Part shown: positions 1 to 11,352 of the stretch, in pieces | How the letters are laid out: each line of letters opens with the position of its first letter | Numbering within the stretch: position 1 is the first letter of the stretch | Assembly (NCBI RefSeq): GCF_000220395.1 | Contig: NW_004086099.1 | Span: forward strand, 1 to 64,000 | DNA from: Ichthyophthirius multifiliis | Taxonomy: Eukaryota; Ciliophora; Oligohymenophorea; Hymenostomatida | DNA: 64,000 bases | Reading direction: 5' to 3' | Made by a program: the position numbers and the translations under genes | The notes under the pieces: model-generated | Told to the model about the DNA's origin: nothing | What the model saw: the letters and a program-made list of their open reading frames with translations, nothing else | The model's database searches: none

Positions 1-88
1 ACCCCACCCCAACCCCAACCCCAACCCCAACCCCAACCCCAACCCCAACCCCAACCCCAACCCCAACCCCAACCCCAACCCCAACCCC
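1..88. repeat. Macronuclear telomere, CCCCAA repeats
   Basis: Near-perfect tandem CCCCAA hexamers occupy the left edge, with a single irregular first unit. This is the C-rich strand of the Tetrahymena/Ichthyophthirius-type G4T2 telomere, and its orientation (C-strand reading 5' to 3' inward) is right for a left chromosome end. It shows that the window begins at a physical macronuclear chromosome terminus. Confidence 0.97.
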
Positions 89-150
89 TAAACCCCAAAC
101 CACAAACTTCAAATTCCAAACCTCAAACTCCTAATCAAAACCCTAACTTT
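89..150. repeat. Degenerate subtelomeric C/A-rich junction
   Basis: Immediately inside the perfect hexamers the sequence decays into variants such as CCCTAA, CCAAAC and ACTTCAAA before turning into A+T-rich DNA. It looks like a telomere addition junction or an eroded telomere. No gene is visible in it. Confidence 0.6.
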
Positions 151-1359
151 ATATAAAATTATATTAATTTTAATTTAATTAATTTTTTATAATAATTTAA
201 TTAATTATTAAATTTTTTATTTGTTAATTAAAAAATTATTATATTAATTTATATATAACTAATAAATTATTTAAAATAAAAATATTAATATTAATTACAA
301 TTTATACAATATTTTATTTATTATTAAATTAATATTTTTTTTATATATATTATATAAGAAAATCTAAATATTATTTTTTTATATCTATTTGTTTTACTAT
401 TATTTTATGCTTTTGTTATTGCACCTTAATTTTTTAATTTAATTTTGTCTCATAGTTCATGTTACTCATTATGCAAAAACTTTTTTTTTAGGAATATTAT
501 TGTGTTTAGTTTGAACATTTTTTAATGTAGGTTGTATCTAACAAAGAATAATCCATTTTTATGCTTAAAATTGTAAATTTTATGAATCTTAAAATTATAT
601 AAGATGTAAAACAATATATTTAAAAACAAATATGATTTTCATACAATATTTCTAATACTTAAAATATATAAAAAATTAATTAAGATAATTAAGTTATTCT
701 AAAAGAAATAAATTAAGATTATTATAACTAATTACTTATTTTAAAAGATTATAATATAAAGGAACATTTTATAAATAAAATAAAAAAATACATACATTAA
801 TACTTTAAAATAATCATTAACATTAAAATATATTTTAATTTGAGTTTAAAAAGATTTTTATTTTTTTATTAAATTCCAAAATAGAAATAAATTATTCATT
901 ACTTCAAATGGAATATTTTTTCCAAAAACTTACTGGTATAACTTTAGTTGTGAGATTTTCTTATATAATCCTTGAATGTGTGTGCTTTTCAAATCATTTT
1001 CATTAAGATATTAATTTAATGAGTATTTTTTATTTTTATTTTGACAGTTCAGTTATCAATAAGGGCAAATGAAATAGTAAATTATATGTAAATATATGGT
1101 GTTAAGTTAATTAAATGAGTTATTTGGATCAACATAAATTAAAAAGGTAATTAAAAAAGACTTTTTTGGAAAACTTCTTTTTGAAAACACTATTTTTCAT
1201 CCTTTAGGAGGATGTTAACCATATGATTAATGATATATTTAAATCAATAAAGGGTAAAAATAGAAGCTATTAATATTTTATTTGAAAAAAAAAGAGTATA
1301 GCATTTAATTAATAAAGATTAAAGTTTGAATATAGGATAAAAGTTAAAAATATAAATAA
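151..1359. other. A+T-rich subtelomeric non-coding stretch
   Basis: Low-complexity A/T-rich DNA with TGA triplets scattered in all frames I followed. I see no gene, no RNA gene and no repeat family here. It is probably subtelomeric spacer. Confidence 0.5.
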
Positions 1360-1584
1360 ATGAAGATTTTTGCAGAAAAAATGCTAACTTATATTCTGCA
1401 AGTATTTTATAGATATTGCAGTACAATTTTAAATTTTAATTAGAATCCTAGAAAAATTTACTATTTTATTGACAGCACTATATTAAATATCGTTTTTAAT
1501 AATGGGATGACATTATCTCTTTAGAAAATATTAAAAATTTAATTAATAATAAATGCAGTATATAATTATAAAAATAAAATATGA
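1360..1584 (+). CDS. Possible small ORF, 74 codons
   Basis: An ATG-initiated code-6 reading frame with a fairly mixed amino-acid composition (MKIFAEKMLTYIL near the start, then RYCSTILNF). It has no recognisable domain. It stops at TGA 1582-1584, overlapping the ATG of the next frame at 1581. It may be an exon of a larger gene, or chance, since TGA is rare in such A+T-rich DNA. Confidence 0.25.
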
Positions 1585-2066
1585 TAATAAAATTTTTTAC
1601 ATATGAATATGCATAAAAAGAATTAAAAAGTACTTCTGATTATATTCATAAAATTCTATCTTAAGATCAATATAACTTACTACATTTTATCAATAAAAAA
1701 TAACTGAATTAATAAAAGAAAATATTAATAATTGCATAAAACCTTTATTACCACAAAAAAGATATTTTTATTTTTTATAAGATTCAAAAATTTTATTTAC
1801 ACTAATTTCTAAATTGTCATTATTTATTAAATTTTTTTAAATATATATATATAAATTAAAATATAAACAATGTTTAAATATCGAAAAAATTAACATTTAA
1901 AATTATAAATTATAAATATTTGTATATAGTGATAAAAACTGCATCAATAATAAATAAAATGCAATTAGTTAATTTTATACAAAAAATAATTTATAAAATA
2001 AACTATTATTTTATTATAAAAAATAAATAAAATGAAAGCTTTTTTATTCTTTTCAAAAATTTTTGA
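1581..2066 (+). CDS. Possible ORF, 161 codons, overlapping the next gene's start
   Basis: ATG at 1581, TGA at 2064-2066. The N-terminal half reads like protein (TYEYAQKELKSTSDYIHKI); the later part is I/N/Y/K-rich and could be non-coding. It overlaps the start of the better-supported gene at 2032 in another frame, so at most one of the two can be complete as drawn. It could be a 5' exon of that gene through an intron I could not place. No known family. Confidence 0.3.
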
Positions 2067-3217
2067 GCAATAAAATAGAGAAAATATTGACATTTAAAGT
2101 AAATCAAATAGCATTTAAATAATCAATTTAAAAAAAACATATGACTAAAAGGAAAATACATAAATAATATCGCCTCAAAAAAAATAATATTTTAAGCAAT
2201 AAAACAAAAGAAATACAATTTAAAATTTAAAATTATATAAATTAAATCTTTCTATTTAAAAATCATCTATTTTAAATTCTAATAGATAAATTAGTAAAAA
2301 AAATATACCTTTAACACCTCGTTCAATAAATTCTAATTTCAAAAAGTTATATGATATATATTAAAATAGCTATGATTTATTATCAAGTACTATGATTAAT
2401 ACAGAAGAAAGTAAATTATATTCAAAAAAATATGCATTAGAGAATCCATATATGCTTGAATCTTAGCGAAGTAATAAGTTTTTGGAAAGAAAGACTCTAA
2501 ATTTACCTAACACACCTTTAAATTCTCCACTTATTCATGGAATACAAAAACGAAAAATATAATAGGAATAAATATATAATGAACTATAATAAAGATTAAA
2601 TACTTTTTCAAGGTTTGGTTTTAAATCGTATGAAAAGGAAGATAATGTGTACATAAAGCCTTTTTTAAAAGAATTTACTAAAAATTTACCAAAAGGAAGT
2701 ATGTTTGTAAATGATTTATGGTAAGATAAAAGTATCTCTAAATTTTTGAGTAATTGCCAATTATTAAATGATAAATTAACCCTTTTAAAATTAACTTAGA
2801 GGAAATAAAATAGAGATTAAGTAATTAAAGGAATTAATTAAAGTCATATCAAATTTACTCGAAAAGAATCTGAGATAAAGCGAAATATTTATTTGTATTA
2901 ATAAAAAAAAGAATCCGAAAAAATTTTAGGAAATTCTAAAAAAAAGTACATTTCATTCAATTAATATGAGTATTCACTCAAAAAATTTAAGCCTTTAAAA
3001 CCTATAAAGTATCATATATTTAATAATTATTATTTATTAATTTATATTTTAAATAAGAAATTTTAAATAAATTTCTAAAATATCTGATATGTTAAAGGAT
3101 CTAGATAAATAAGATAATGATAATTAAGGGTAATATAAATAATTGAACAAATGTATTGATATAATGTAAAATAAAATTATTAATGGAATATAAAAAGTTA
3201 AAAAGAATTTAAATTGA
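2032..3217 (+). CDS. Unknown basic protein, about 378 aa
   Basis: Code-6 CDS with exons 2032-3008 and 3058-3217 and one 49-nt intron (GTATCA...AATAAG). Splicing restores the frame and total length is a multiple of three. The start is the ATG after an A-rich leader at 2032, and the stop is TGA 3215-3217. The protein is rich in K, N, Q and S, with short ordered-looking stretches (ESKLYSKKYALENPYMLE; FTKNLPKGSMFVNDLWQD; a proline-bearing LNLPNTPLNSPLIHG). It has no transmembrane segment or signal peptide and no motif I recognise. The C-terminus is acidic/amphipathic (ISDMLKDLDKQDNDNQG). Many glutamines use TAA/TAG, so none of it shows as a standard ORF. Function unknown. Confidence 0.7.
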
Positions 3218-4350
3218 ATTCTTAATGAATAAAATTATTATATTTTCTGATAAGTTTTAATAAAAAATGCAAATTTAACAAAAAAATATTTTTTATCTAA
3301 TTATAAAAATGAGATATTTTAAAATATAAAAAATTTTGTTCAGTAATATAATAAGAAACATATAAATTTATGAATAGAGATATATATATATTTGAAAATT
3401 ACATTATTATCACTACTTTTATTTTAATCTTATAAATGTTAAATATAATTATAGAATATTAAATATAATAATTAGAAATAAAAAAATATTTTATAAGAAA
3501 ATAATAATTCCTTTATTATATTTTTATATTCAAATGTACTAAAAAACTTTTATAAATTATATTTAATTAAATAAAATTGATATTTATTTATATTAAAATA
3601 ATTTTAGTTAATAATAATAAACGTATTAAAATACTGTTTTGATAATACATTATTTTTATGAAATAAAATTATTGCTTTTTAATTATAAATATACTAATTT
3701 TTATAATTTATTTTATTTTTTTATTAGTTTAAATTATATATTGTTAAATATATGAAATAAATATATTTAATATAATGATATGTAATTATATTATATAATT
3801 TTTAATATAAATTTATATATTAAATATATTTTATATATTTTTTATATATTTTTATTTTATTAAAAAAAATATCTATATATTTATTTTATATTTAATATTT
3901 TTTTTTATTTTAATTTATTTTGTTTCCTTGTTTTTACATTTTATTAAATTTATATAATAAAAAACAACGTAATTTAATTGTTTTTTATTTAAAAATAAAT
4001 AGATTTACATATTTAAGTGTTTAATTTTTATTATTAAATAATAATATTAAGTATAATCTTTAATAAAAATCCTAATTTATTATCTTTTTATATTTTCTTA
4101 TATCCTTTTTAGTCTGATGTGTATAATTATTTTTGAATAATTACCTTCATTTATATTAATTACTTAATATTACATGATTCTTATAAATCAAAAACTGTTT
4201 TTTTCTATTGTTTTTGCTTTTATAAAAAATTTATTTATTTAAATTGAAAAAAATTAATGTTTTATTTTTTGTTTAAAATATATTATTAAATTAATTTATT
4301 AAATATATTTATTAATTAATATCTTAATAAACTAATTTTTTATAAAAAAT
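3218..4350. other. A+T-rich intergenic spacer
   Basis: About 1.1 kb of almost pure A/T, including long runs of TATAAATATATTTT-type sequence around 3720-3960. It lies between two codirectional plus-strand genes. I see nothing coding or structured. Confidence 0.6.
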
Positions 4351-5395
4351 ATGTCTTTTTCTCATTTTGTTAACTGTATTGTTATAGTTTTTGGACCTTT
4401 GCTAATAGCTTATAAAGCAAAAAATTTGTATTTTCATTATTTTATAAATATAAAGAGGACATAAAAATAACTAATTAATAATTATTTATAAAAATAAATA
4501 AAGATAAGAATAAAGAGCTTATAGTGTTTGCGCTTATTCTGCAATTGCATATTTTATAATGATTACAATAAAAGTAAAATGAATATAAAATTTATATAAA
4601 TTTTTTAAAATTAATATATAAAAATATATTTAGGCTTTATTAATGTCACCTTTTATAGGAACATTTATTCAAACTGAAATTTATGATATTTATGATTTAA
4701 CAAATGAAATTAAAAAGAATTTGTTTGGTATTATTGATTTAATTGGCTTATATTGTTTATTAAATTCTAAATAAATTTAAACGACAAATTTATACGGAAA
4801 AATATTGTCTACAGCTATTGGTTTGATATTTAATAATATTATAAAGTAATTTATTTTAATAGGATGGTCATTCATGGAATTCATAATGAATCATTTTTTC
4901 TATTTAATAACTAATTCGATGAGTATAATATATTATTTTATTCTAAATTATTTTTGATTTTATTATAAAATCAAAAAAATAGGTGAAGAGTTTAATTGGA
5001 AATATATAATTAGATCAGTTTCTTCAAACTTTGATTTTGTAAATAATATAAATAAATTAAAGCTTATTTTTTTTATATTATTTTTTGTTAAAGATTGAAA
5101 ATATAAGTATTGTTAGTTTAATTATTTCTACTCATAAGAAATATTTGAATAATTAATTTATTAAAAATTTTATCAAAGTTTTTGTATTTTTTAAAATGTA
5201 CTTATTACCAATTCTAATTAAGTAAACTATAAACTATCTACTTTTATTTACTTTAACTTTATTATTAATTATTTTAATAGATATGCAAGTTTTTAATAAG
5301 GATAATAAGATGAGTATAATTTAAAGATACTTGTAAACAAAGCTGGAATTTCTATAATTATGCTTCTATTTAGCAAATTGATGGGTGCTTTATGA
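4351..5395 (+). CDS. TMEM147: TMEM147-like ER membrane protein
   Basis: Six exons (4351-4427, 4525-4573, 4634-4922, 4983-5038, 5094-5221, 5281-5395) give 237 aa, close to the 224 aa of animal TMEM147. The introns are 97, 60, 60, 55 and 59 nt, all GT...AG, and each junction keeps frame. Family signatures in order are an N-terminal SFSHFVNC segment, a FGIIDLIGLY block matching the conserved ADLIGL, an IGWSFMEFIMNH block matching GWATAELIMS, and EEFNWKYIIRSVSSN matching EFDWKYIQMSIDSN. Several hydrophobic helices fit a seven-pass topology. In animals TMEM147 is part of the BOS (TMEM147-Nicalin-NOMO) complex beside the Sec61 translocon. That role is inferred for the ciliate. Stop is TGA 5393-5395. 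Confidence 0.85.
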
Positions 5396-6125
5396 AAAAA
5401 AATAATGACTTTATAATATGTATAAAAAAATATAAAAAATTATTTTTATTAAAAAAATAAAATAATATTTAAGAAATTAAAAAAAATATGAAAATTATAT
5501 CATTTAAATAAAAGTAAAATTAAGATAAAATATTTATTAACAAAAATTTAAATTTTCATTAATAAAAATTATTTTAATAATAATATAAATAAAAAGAAAT
5601 ACTAAAAAATTATATATTTTAAAATAAAAATAATTGTTAATTATGGATTTATACGGATAATATTATTAAATAATAAATAAATATTAATTAAAATTTATAT
5701 ATTTTTATCCAATAATTAGAAAATTTTAATTTTTTATTTTAAAATAAACAAAAATAATATAATTCATATTAAAAAACATACTTTTATAAATATTAAAGAT
5801 TTTAGAAAAATTTTAATAGAAAATTAAATTGATTAGTAAATTATTAGATAAATGTAATTATTAAATTAAAATTTTTAATATAAATAAATATAAATTTATA
5901 ATATTTCTTTATAAAAATAAGTATCAATTGTAATGAACATAAAAAATAATTTTAAATTTTAAAAAAGTATATTCTAATATAGTTAAGTTTTAATTAGAAA
6001 AATTTTAATTATATGCTTTATATGCTATATATATATATATCTATATATATATTTATATTTTTAATAAATTTAAATTATAATTTTCTTTTAATTATAATAA
6101 TTATTAAGTACGAAAATTACTTACA

Positions 6126-6344
6126 ATATATATTTTTTTTTATTTAACAAAAATATGTGCTACTTACAGTATTTTAGCTTTAGCTATTATATAACCTAAT
6201 TTATTTCCAAATATTTTTACTATAATTTTTTTTCAAGGAATGTTTAATAATTAATTATCAATAATATTACATATATTAATTTTAGTTGATATAGTTAGAT
6301 TATATTAAACTTCTGAAACAAATTTCGATTTTTAACTTCATTGA
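6126..6344 (+). CDS. Possible membrane-protein exon
   Basis: Open code-6 frame ending at TGA 6342-6344. It has a clearly hydrophobic, protein-like composition: YSILALAIIQPNLFPN, then a second hydrophobic stretch (SIILHILILVDIVRLY) and a polar tail TSETNFDFQ. It looks like an exon of a small multi-pass membrane protein, or a remnant of one. There is no convincing in-frame ATG and I could not place flanking exons. Confidence 0.3.
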
Positions 6345-6583
6345 ATATGTTTGTTAGTTTAGTTTACAAAACATTATATTTAAGATTTATATTGTAGAAA
6401 TTAAAATCAAATAAATAAATTTTTTTAATATAATATTAATTTTTTTTTAAATATAAATAATAATAAATTAAATTTTTATTTATCTTTAAGTTAAAAAAGA
6501 TTATAATTAAAATATTTTTATTTTATATAAAATATATTTTTTAATTAGTATATATATATGAAATTTAACTATATTAAAAAACT

Positions 6584-6785
6584 ATGACCGAAAATATTAA
6601 ACAGAAATAATAAATTACTCTGAAACGAAATGTATATATTTTTTTTTTTTATCAATTATTAATAATTTTTATCAATTTTATATTCATTAATATAGATTTA
6701 AATATTCTTTTTTTAGTGTAGCATCTCATTACATATGGATCCAAAATACAAAATACAAATTAAAATGTAATTAAATATATAATGA
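6584..6785 (+). CDS. Possible two-exon mini-gene, 38 aa
   Basis: ATG at 6584 (MTENIKQKQQITLKRN) runs into a well-formed 85-nt intron, 6632-6716 (GTATAT...TTTTTTTAG). The downstream exon then keeps frame to TGA 6783-6785. The only support is the good intron and the non-A/T-biased residues at the start. It could equally be a 5' exon of something longer, or chance. Confidence 0.25.
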
Positions 6786-7639
6786 ATTCAGTAATTATTA
6801 TAAAAAAGTAGAATTAAATTTAAAATAAAGAAAAATTTTTTATGGAATTTTTATTGCAATTGTAATATAAAAGAAATAAATTATTAAAAAAATATTTATG
6901 TTTTTTACTTCTATATTATATATAAAATCTGTCATTTAGTTTTTTTAACAAAATTATAAAACATATAATAAGAGTTTAATTTTTATAAAAAAAATATTGA
7001 AAATATAAAATAATTTACAAAAATATAATTCAAATGTTAAAAATTATGTCTCTTTTTTTATTAAAGCTTATTTACTCGACAAAAGTCATTATTTTCTAAA
7101 ATAATTTGATATATCTTGTAAAAGGAGGATAATCTTTTTTAAAAATTTTGTGCATTTTTTTCGTGTTTATTTATATAAATTTATATTTTTAATATATTAT
7201 TCACTACTACATAACCCTAAATATATATTTTATTCTTATATATTATTTAATTATTATCATATTTTTTGAAATTGTGTTACTTTCTTTTATTACTTTAAAC
7301 TTGCATATATTTCAAGTTTTTTAAAAATAATTTTTAGATATTATCTATATAATAATAAATGATTCTTTAAATTATAATTTTATAAATATATATAAATAAA
7401 ATTTTATAAATAATTCTTCTGATATGTTATATTATTAAATTAAAATTTAAAAATATTAATAATTATTTTAAATTATAATAATATAAAGATATACAATAGA
7501 TAGAAACATACATTAGATAAAAAATAAAAATATATCTATATAACTTATAAATTACTATAATAAAGTAAATAATTTTTAAAAAAAAAATAGTAATTTTAAT
7601 AAATAATAATAATTTTTTCAAATATAAAATTAAATTATT

Positions 7640-10600
7640 TCATTTATTACTTCTTTTGAGATTTTTTTAATTGATTTATAATAAACTCAATTATTCTTTT
7701 TCTTCTTCTAATTATTATAAATTAGAGAGTTAAGTAGATTTAACAGAAGCAAAAGCATTAATTTTTTAAACTATAATACTTTCATTAAAGTTTTTTGAAA
7801 AAGTTATATCTTTTTCTTTATAACATCCGGTTCCTACACATAAAACTAAATTAACAATTCTTCCTGGAAAATTTTTATAAGAAAAAGCTTGCCCAACGAA
7901 TAAATGGTAAATATTAGAGGATTTATGTCTTATTCCATTATAGTTCAATACTCGAGGATTAGAACCTTAGAATTAGGTATAAATAAATGCTTTTTATAAT
8001 AAATCAGAATACCCAAAATAGATAAGACACCATTTGCCTTCATCTTATTATTCGAAATTTATATTTTAAGCATAATTAACCTTTTAACTATTATAATCAT
8101 AAGTTGGGAAATGCAAGATATTATTAATAACATAAAATGAGAGTGATCTATCTCCTAATACAGAATTATCTTAAAGTTTTTAATTTTAACTCAAAAAGAA
8201 ACAATTAGTCCAATTAGATCTATTAATAGAAGGAGTAAGTCTAATCCACACTTAAATAGATTTTTCTATAGTACCTGGCTAAAATTTATTTTCATATTTT
8301 TAATAAGTACCAGCAGCAGGCCCATTATAATCTAAATCAAGATCTTCAGCTCCTACAATTTCTACTTTTTGAAATATTTTATTTTTAGGAACGTTATTCC
8401 ATACTTAATCAAATCCATCTTCTCTATAGCATCCAGTTCCTACACATAAAACTAAATTAACAATTCTTCCTGGAAAATTTTTATAAGAAGAAGCTTGCCC
8501 AACGAATAAATGGTAAATATTAGAGGATTTATGTCTTATTCCATTATAGTTCAATACTCTAGGATTAGAACCTTAGAATTAGGTATAAATAAATGCTTTT
8601 TATAATAAATCAGAATACCCAAAATAGATAAGACACCATTTGCCTTCATCTTATTATTCGAAATTTATATTTTAAGCATAATTAACCTTTTAACTATTAT
8701 AATCATAAGTTGGGAAATGCAAGATATTATTAATAACATAAAATGAGAGTGATCTATCTCCTAATACAGAATTATCTTAAAGTTTTTTATTTTAACTCAA
8801 AAAAAACAATTAGACCAATTAGATCTATTAATAAAAGGGGTAAGTCTAATCCACACTTAAATAGATTTTTCTATAGTACCTGGTTAAAATTTATTTTCAT
8901 ATTTTTAATAAGTACCAGCAGCAGGTCCATTATAATCTAAATCAAGATCTTCAGCACCTACAATTTCTACTTTTTAAAATATTTTAATTTTAGGAATGTT
9001 ATTCCATACTTAATCAAATCCATCTTCTCTGTAGCATCCAGTTCCTCCACATAAAGCTAAATTAACAATTCTACCTGGAAAATTATTATATATAAAAGAT
9101 TATCCTACAAATATACTGTAGATATTAGAATATGTATGAACAATTTTATTAAAATTTAAAATAGATTATTTTTATTAATTAAATTTTTATAAAACATATG
9201 ATTTTTATAATTAAGGTGAATAAGCATGATATAGATAAAACCAAACATCTTCGTTTTTTTGTTCAAAATTAATATTTTAATATACATTATTATTTTTAGT
9301 TTTCAAATCATATGTAGCGAAATACAGAATATTATTAATTACAAAGAAAGCTAATGTTCTATCACCTGGTTTAGCCAAATTTTCTGGTTTTTAATTAGAA
9401 TTTAAGTGATATCCTGTACTCCATTTTTATCTTCTTATATTTTTACTTAATTTAAACCATCCATAAATAGCGAATTCTTAAATTGTATTGAATTTATCTT
9501 TAAAAACTGTCACTTTTCCGCCGTTTTTTTTATATTCATCGTATTCTTTATCATCTAAGATTTATAATTATTTTTGTATGTTATCATCTTTAGTTTATTT
9601 TGGCTTTTCTTCAGATTTAGGTTAATTTAAAGGATTTACAGGTTAAGGTAAAGGGTCTACAGGTTGAGGTAAATTATCTACAGATTAAGGTAAAGAATCT
9701 ACAGATTAAGTTAAAGAATCTACAGTTTAAGGTAAAGAATCTACAGGTTAAGATAAAGGATATACAGGTTAAGGTAAAGGATCTACAGATTAAGGTAAGG
9801 AATCTACAGGTTAAGATAAAGGATCTAAAGGTTAAGGTAAATGATCTACAGGTTAAGGTAAAGGATTTACAGATTAAGGTAAAGGATCTACAAGTTAAGG
9901 TAAAGGATCTACAGGTTAAGGTAAAGGATTTACAGGTTAAGGTAAAGGATCTACAGGTTAAGGTTAAGGTTAAGGTTAAGGTAAAGGTAAAGGATCTACA
10001 GGTTAAGGTAAAGGATTTACAGGTTAAGGTAAAGGATTTACAGGTTAAGGTAAAGGATCTACAGGTTAAGGTTAAGGTAAAGGATCTACAGGTTAAGGTT
10101 AAGGTAAAGGATCTACAGGTTAAGGTTAAGGTAAAGGATTTACAGGTTAAGGTAAAGGATCTACAGGTTAAGGTAAAGGATCTAAAGGTTAAGGTAAATG
10201 ATCTACAGGTTAAGGTTAAGGTAATGGATCTATAGGCTAAGGTAAAGGATCTACAGGTTAAGGTAAAGGATTTACAGGTTAAGGTAAAGGATCTACAGGT
10301 TAAGGTTAAGGATCTACAGGTTAAGGTAAAGGATTTACAGGTTAAGGTAAAGGATCTACAGGTTAAGGTTAAGGTAAAGAATCTACAGTTTAAGGTAAAG
10401 AATCTACAGGTTAAGATAAAGGATATATAGGTTAAGGTTAAGGTAAAGGATCTACAGGTTAAGGTAAAGGATTTACAGGTTAAGGTAAAGGATTTACAGG
10501 TTAAGGTAAATGATCTACAGGTTAAGGTAAAGGATTTACAGACTAAGGATCTACAGGTTAAGGCAAAGGATTTACAGGGTTAGGAATGACAACAGTAATC

Positions 10601-11352
10601 GGTTTACTTTATTACCAAGTTTTTTCTTTATAACAATTAACGCCTCCACATAATACAAGGGAATTTATTTTTCCAGGAAACTTTGAATATGTGAAAGTTT
10701 ATCCAACCCATAAAATATATTTCGTAGATTCTTAGTGCTGTATTTGATTTAAGTGGATAATACTGGGATCTTAATTTGGGAATTGTGCAAAGATATAGGC
10801 CTTTTATTTAATATCACTATAAGCATGATAAATAAGTTGCCATTTAGAAAGATTTTCTTCCATAATCGTAATTGTACTTAGTACAGCAGGGTTATTAGTA
10901 GCCAAGTCATATGTAGTGAAACTATAAACGTTCTATTGCATATGTAAAGCGAGTACTCTATCACCTACTTTAGCTTTATCTTCAGGAACTAAATTCTAAT
11001 TGAGTTAATAAACAGCAGCATTATTTTAACGATTTGCTGATCTGGATACTCTAAACCAACCTTATAAGGAAAATTCTTAAATTCCTTTGAATTTATCTTC
11101 GTAGACTTGTTCAATCTGATTTTCTTCTAGGAAATTTTTTTCTTTGAAAAGAGTATATTATTGGTGCGTTTTCTAAAACGTTATCTATTCTTTTGCTTCT
11201 ATTTCTACATCATCACCTTCTTAATCGAAATCTTGCTTTAAATTTTTTATGGTAAGCAGCTAGTTACTTTTATATCCAGATATAGTTTGGCCCTGTGCTA
11301 ATCCTTGTAGCAATATGGTTGCTAATATTATAAAAATTAGTATATTTTTCAT
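7640..11352 (-). CDS. Secreted LamG/ConA-like repeat protein with proline-repeat spacer
   Basis: The start is ATG 11352-11350, directly encoding a signal peptide (MKNILIFIILATILLQGLAQG). The stop is TGA 7642-7640. Domain 1 (about residues 70-270) is a beta-rich lectin-like repeat: QEFSLQGWFR..., then LALHMQQNVYSFTTYD, then SKFPGKINSLVLCGG. A long (PQPV[D/N]PL)n region follows, then three further copies of the domain. Each copy contains an FPGRIVNL(A/V)LC(G/V)GTGCY block whose two cysteines are probably disulfide-bonded. Total is about 1237 codons, but the nominal length is 3713, not a multiple of three: the third domain lacks one base in an A-run at 8799-8806 relative to its near-identical neighbour. 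The protein is probably extracellular or a surface adhesin. The LamG/concanavalin-like label is inferred from pattern. Confidence 0.75.
7800..9040 (-). repeat. Recent tandem duplication of a 606-bp domain unit
   Basis: The CATCC(G/A)GTTCCTACAC block recurs at 7824, 8430 and 9035, spacings of 606 and 605 bases. The first two units are nearly identical over the whole period; the third is diverged. This shows very recent internal duplication of one LamG-like domain inside the host gene. Confidence 0.9.
9620..10581 (-). repeat. 21-bp minisatellite coding PVDPLPQ repeats
   Basis: About 45 tandem copies of a 21-bp unit (plus-strand core GGATCTACAGGTTAAGGTAAA) with frequent 6-bp GGTTAA insertions. 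GGATCT/GGATTT alternation gives Asp or Asn in PV(D/N)PLPQ. Every indel I followed is a multiple of three, so the frame of the host protein is kept. It forms an extended proline-rich stalk between lectin-like domain 1 and domains 2-4. Confidence 0.95.

Larger units (their letters stand above)
5396..7639. other. A+T-rich spacer with two weak coding candidates
   Basis: This 2.2-kb gap between TMEM147 and the LamG-like gene is A/T-rich, with a TA-microsatellite near 6026-6050. The only protein-like stretches I found are an open frame at about 6126-6344 and a possible two-exon mini-gene at 6584-6785, listed separately. The rest shows nothing. Confidence 0.5.

Noticed and set aside
7766-7948. Short minus-strand ORF with VGQAFSYKNFPG
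   Set aside because: It is only the TAA-to-TAA fragment of LamG-like domain 4; with code 6 it belongs to the long gene 7640-11352.
8743-8940. 65-codon plus-strand ORF
   Set aside because: Antisense shadow of LamG-like domain 3 on the minus strand.
9620-10581. CRISPR-like array
   Set aside because: Units are contiguous with no unique spacers and code a frame-preserved proline repeat in a eukaryotic gene.
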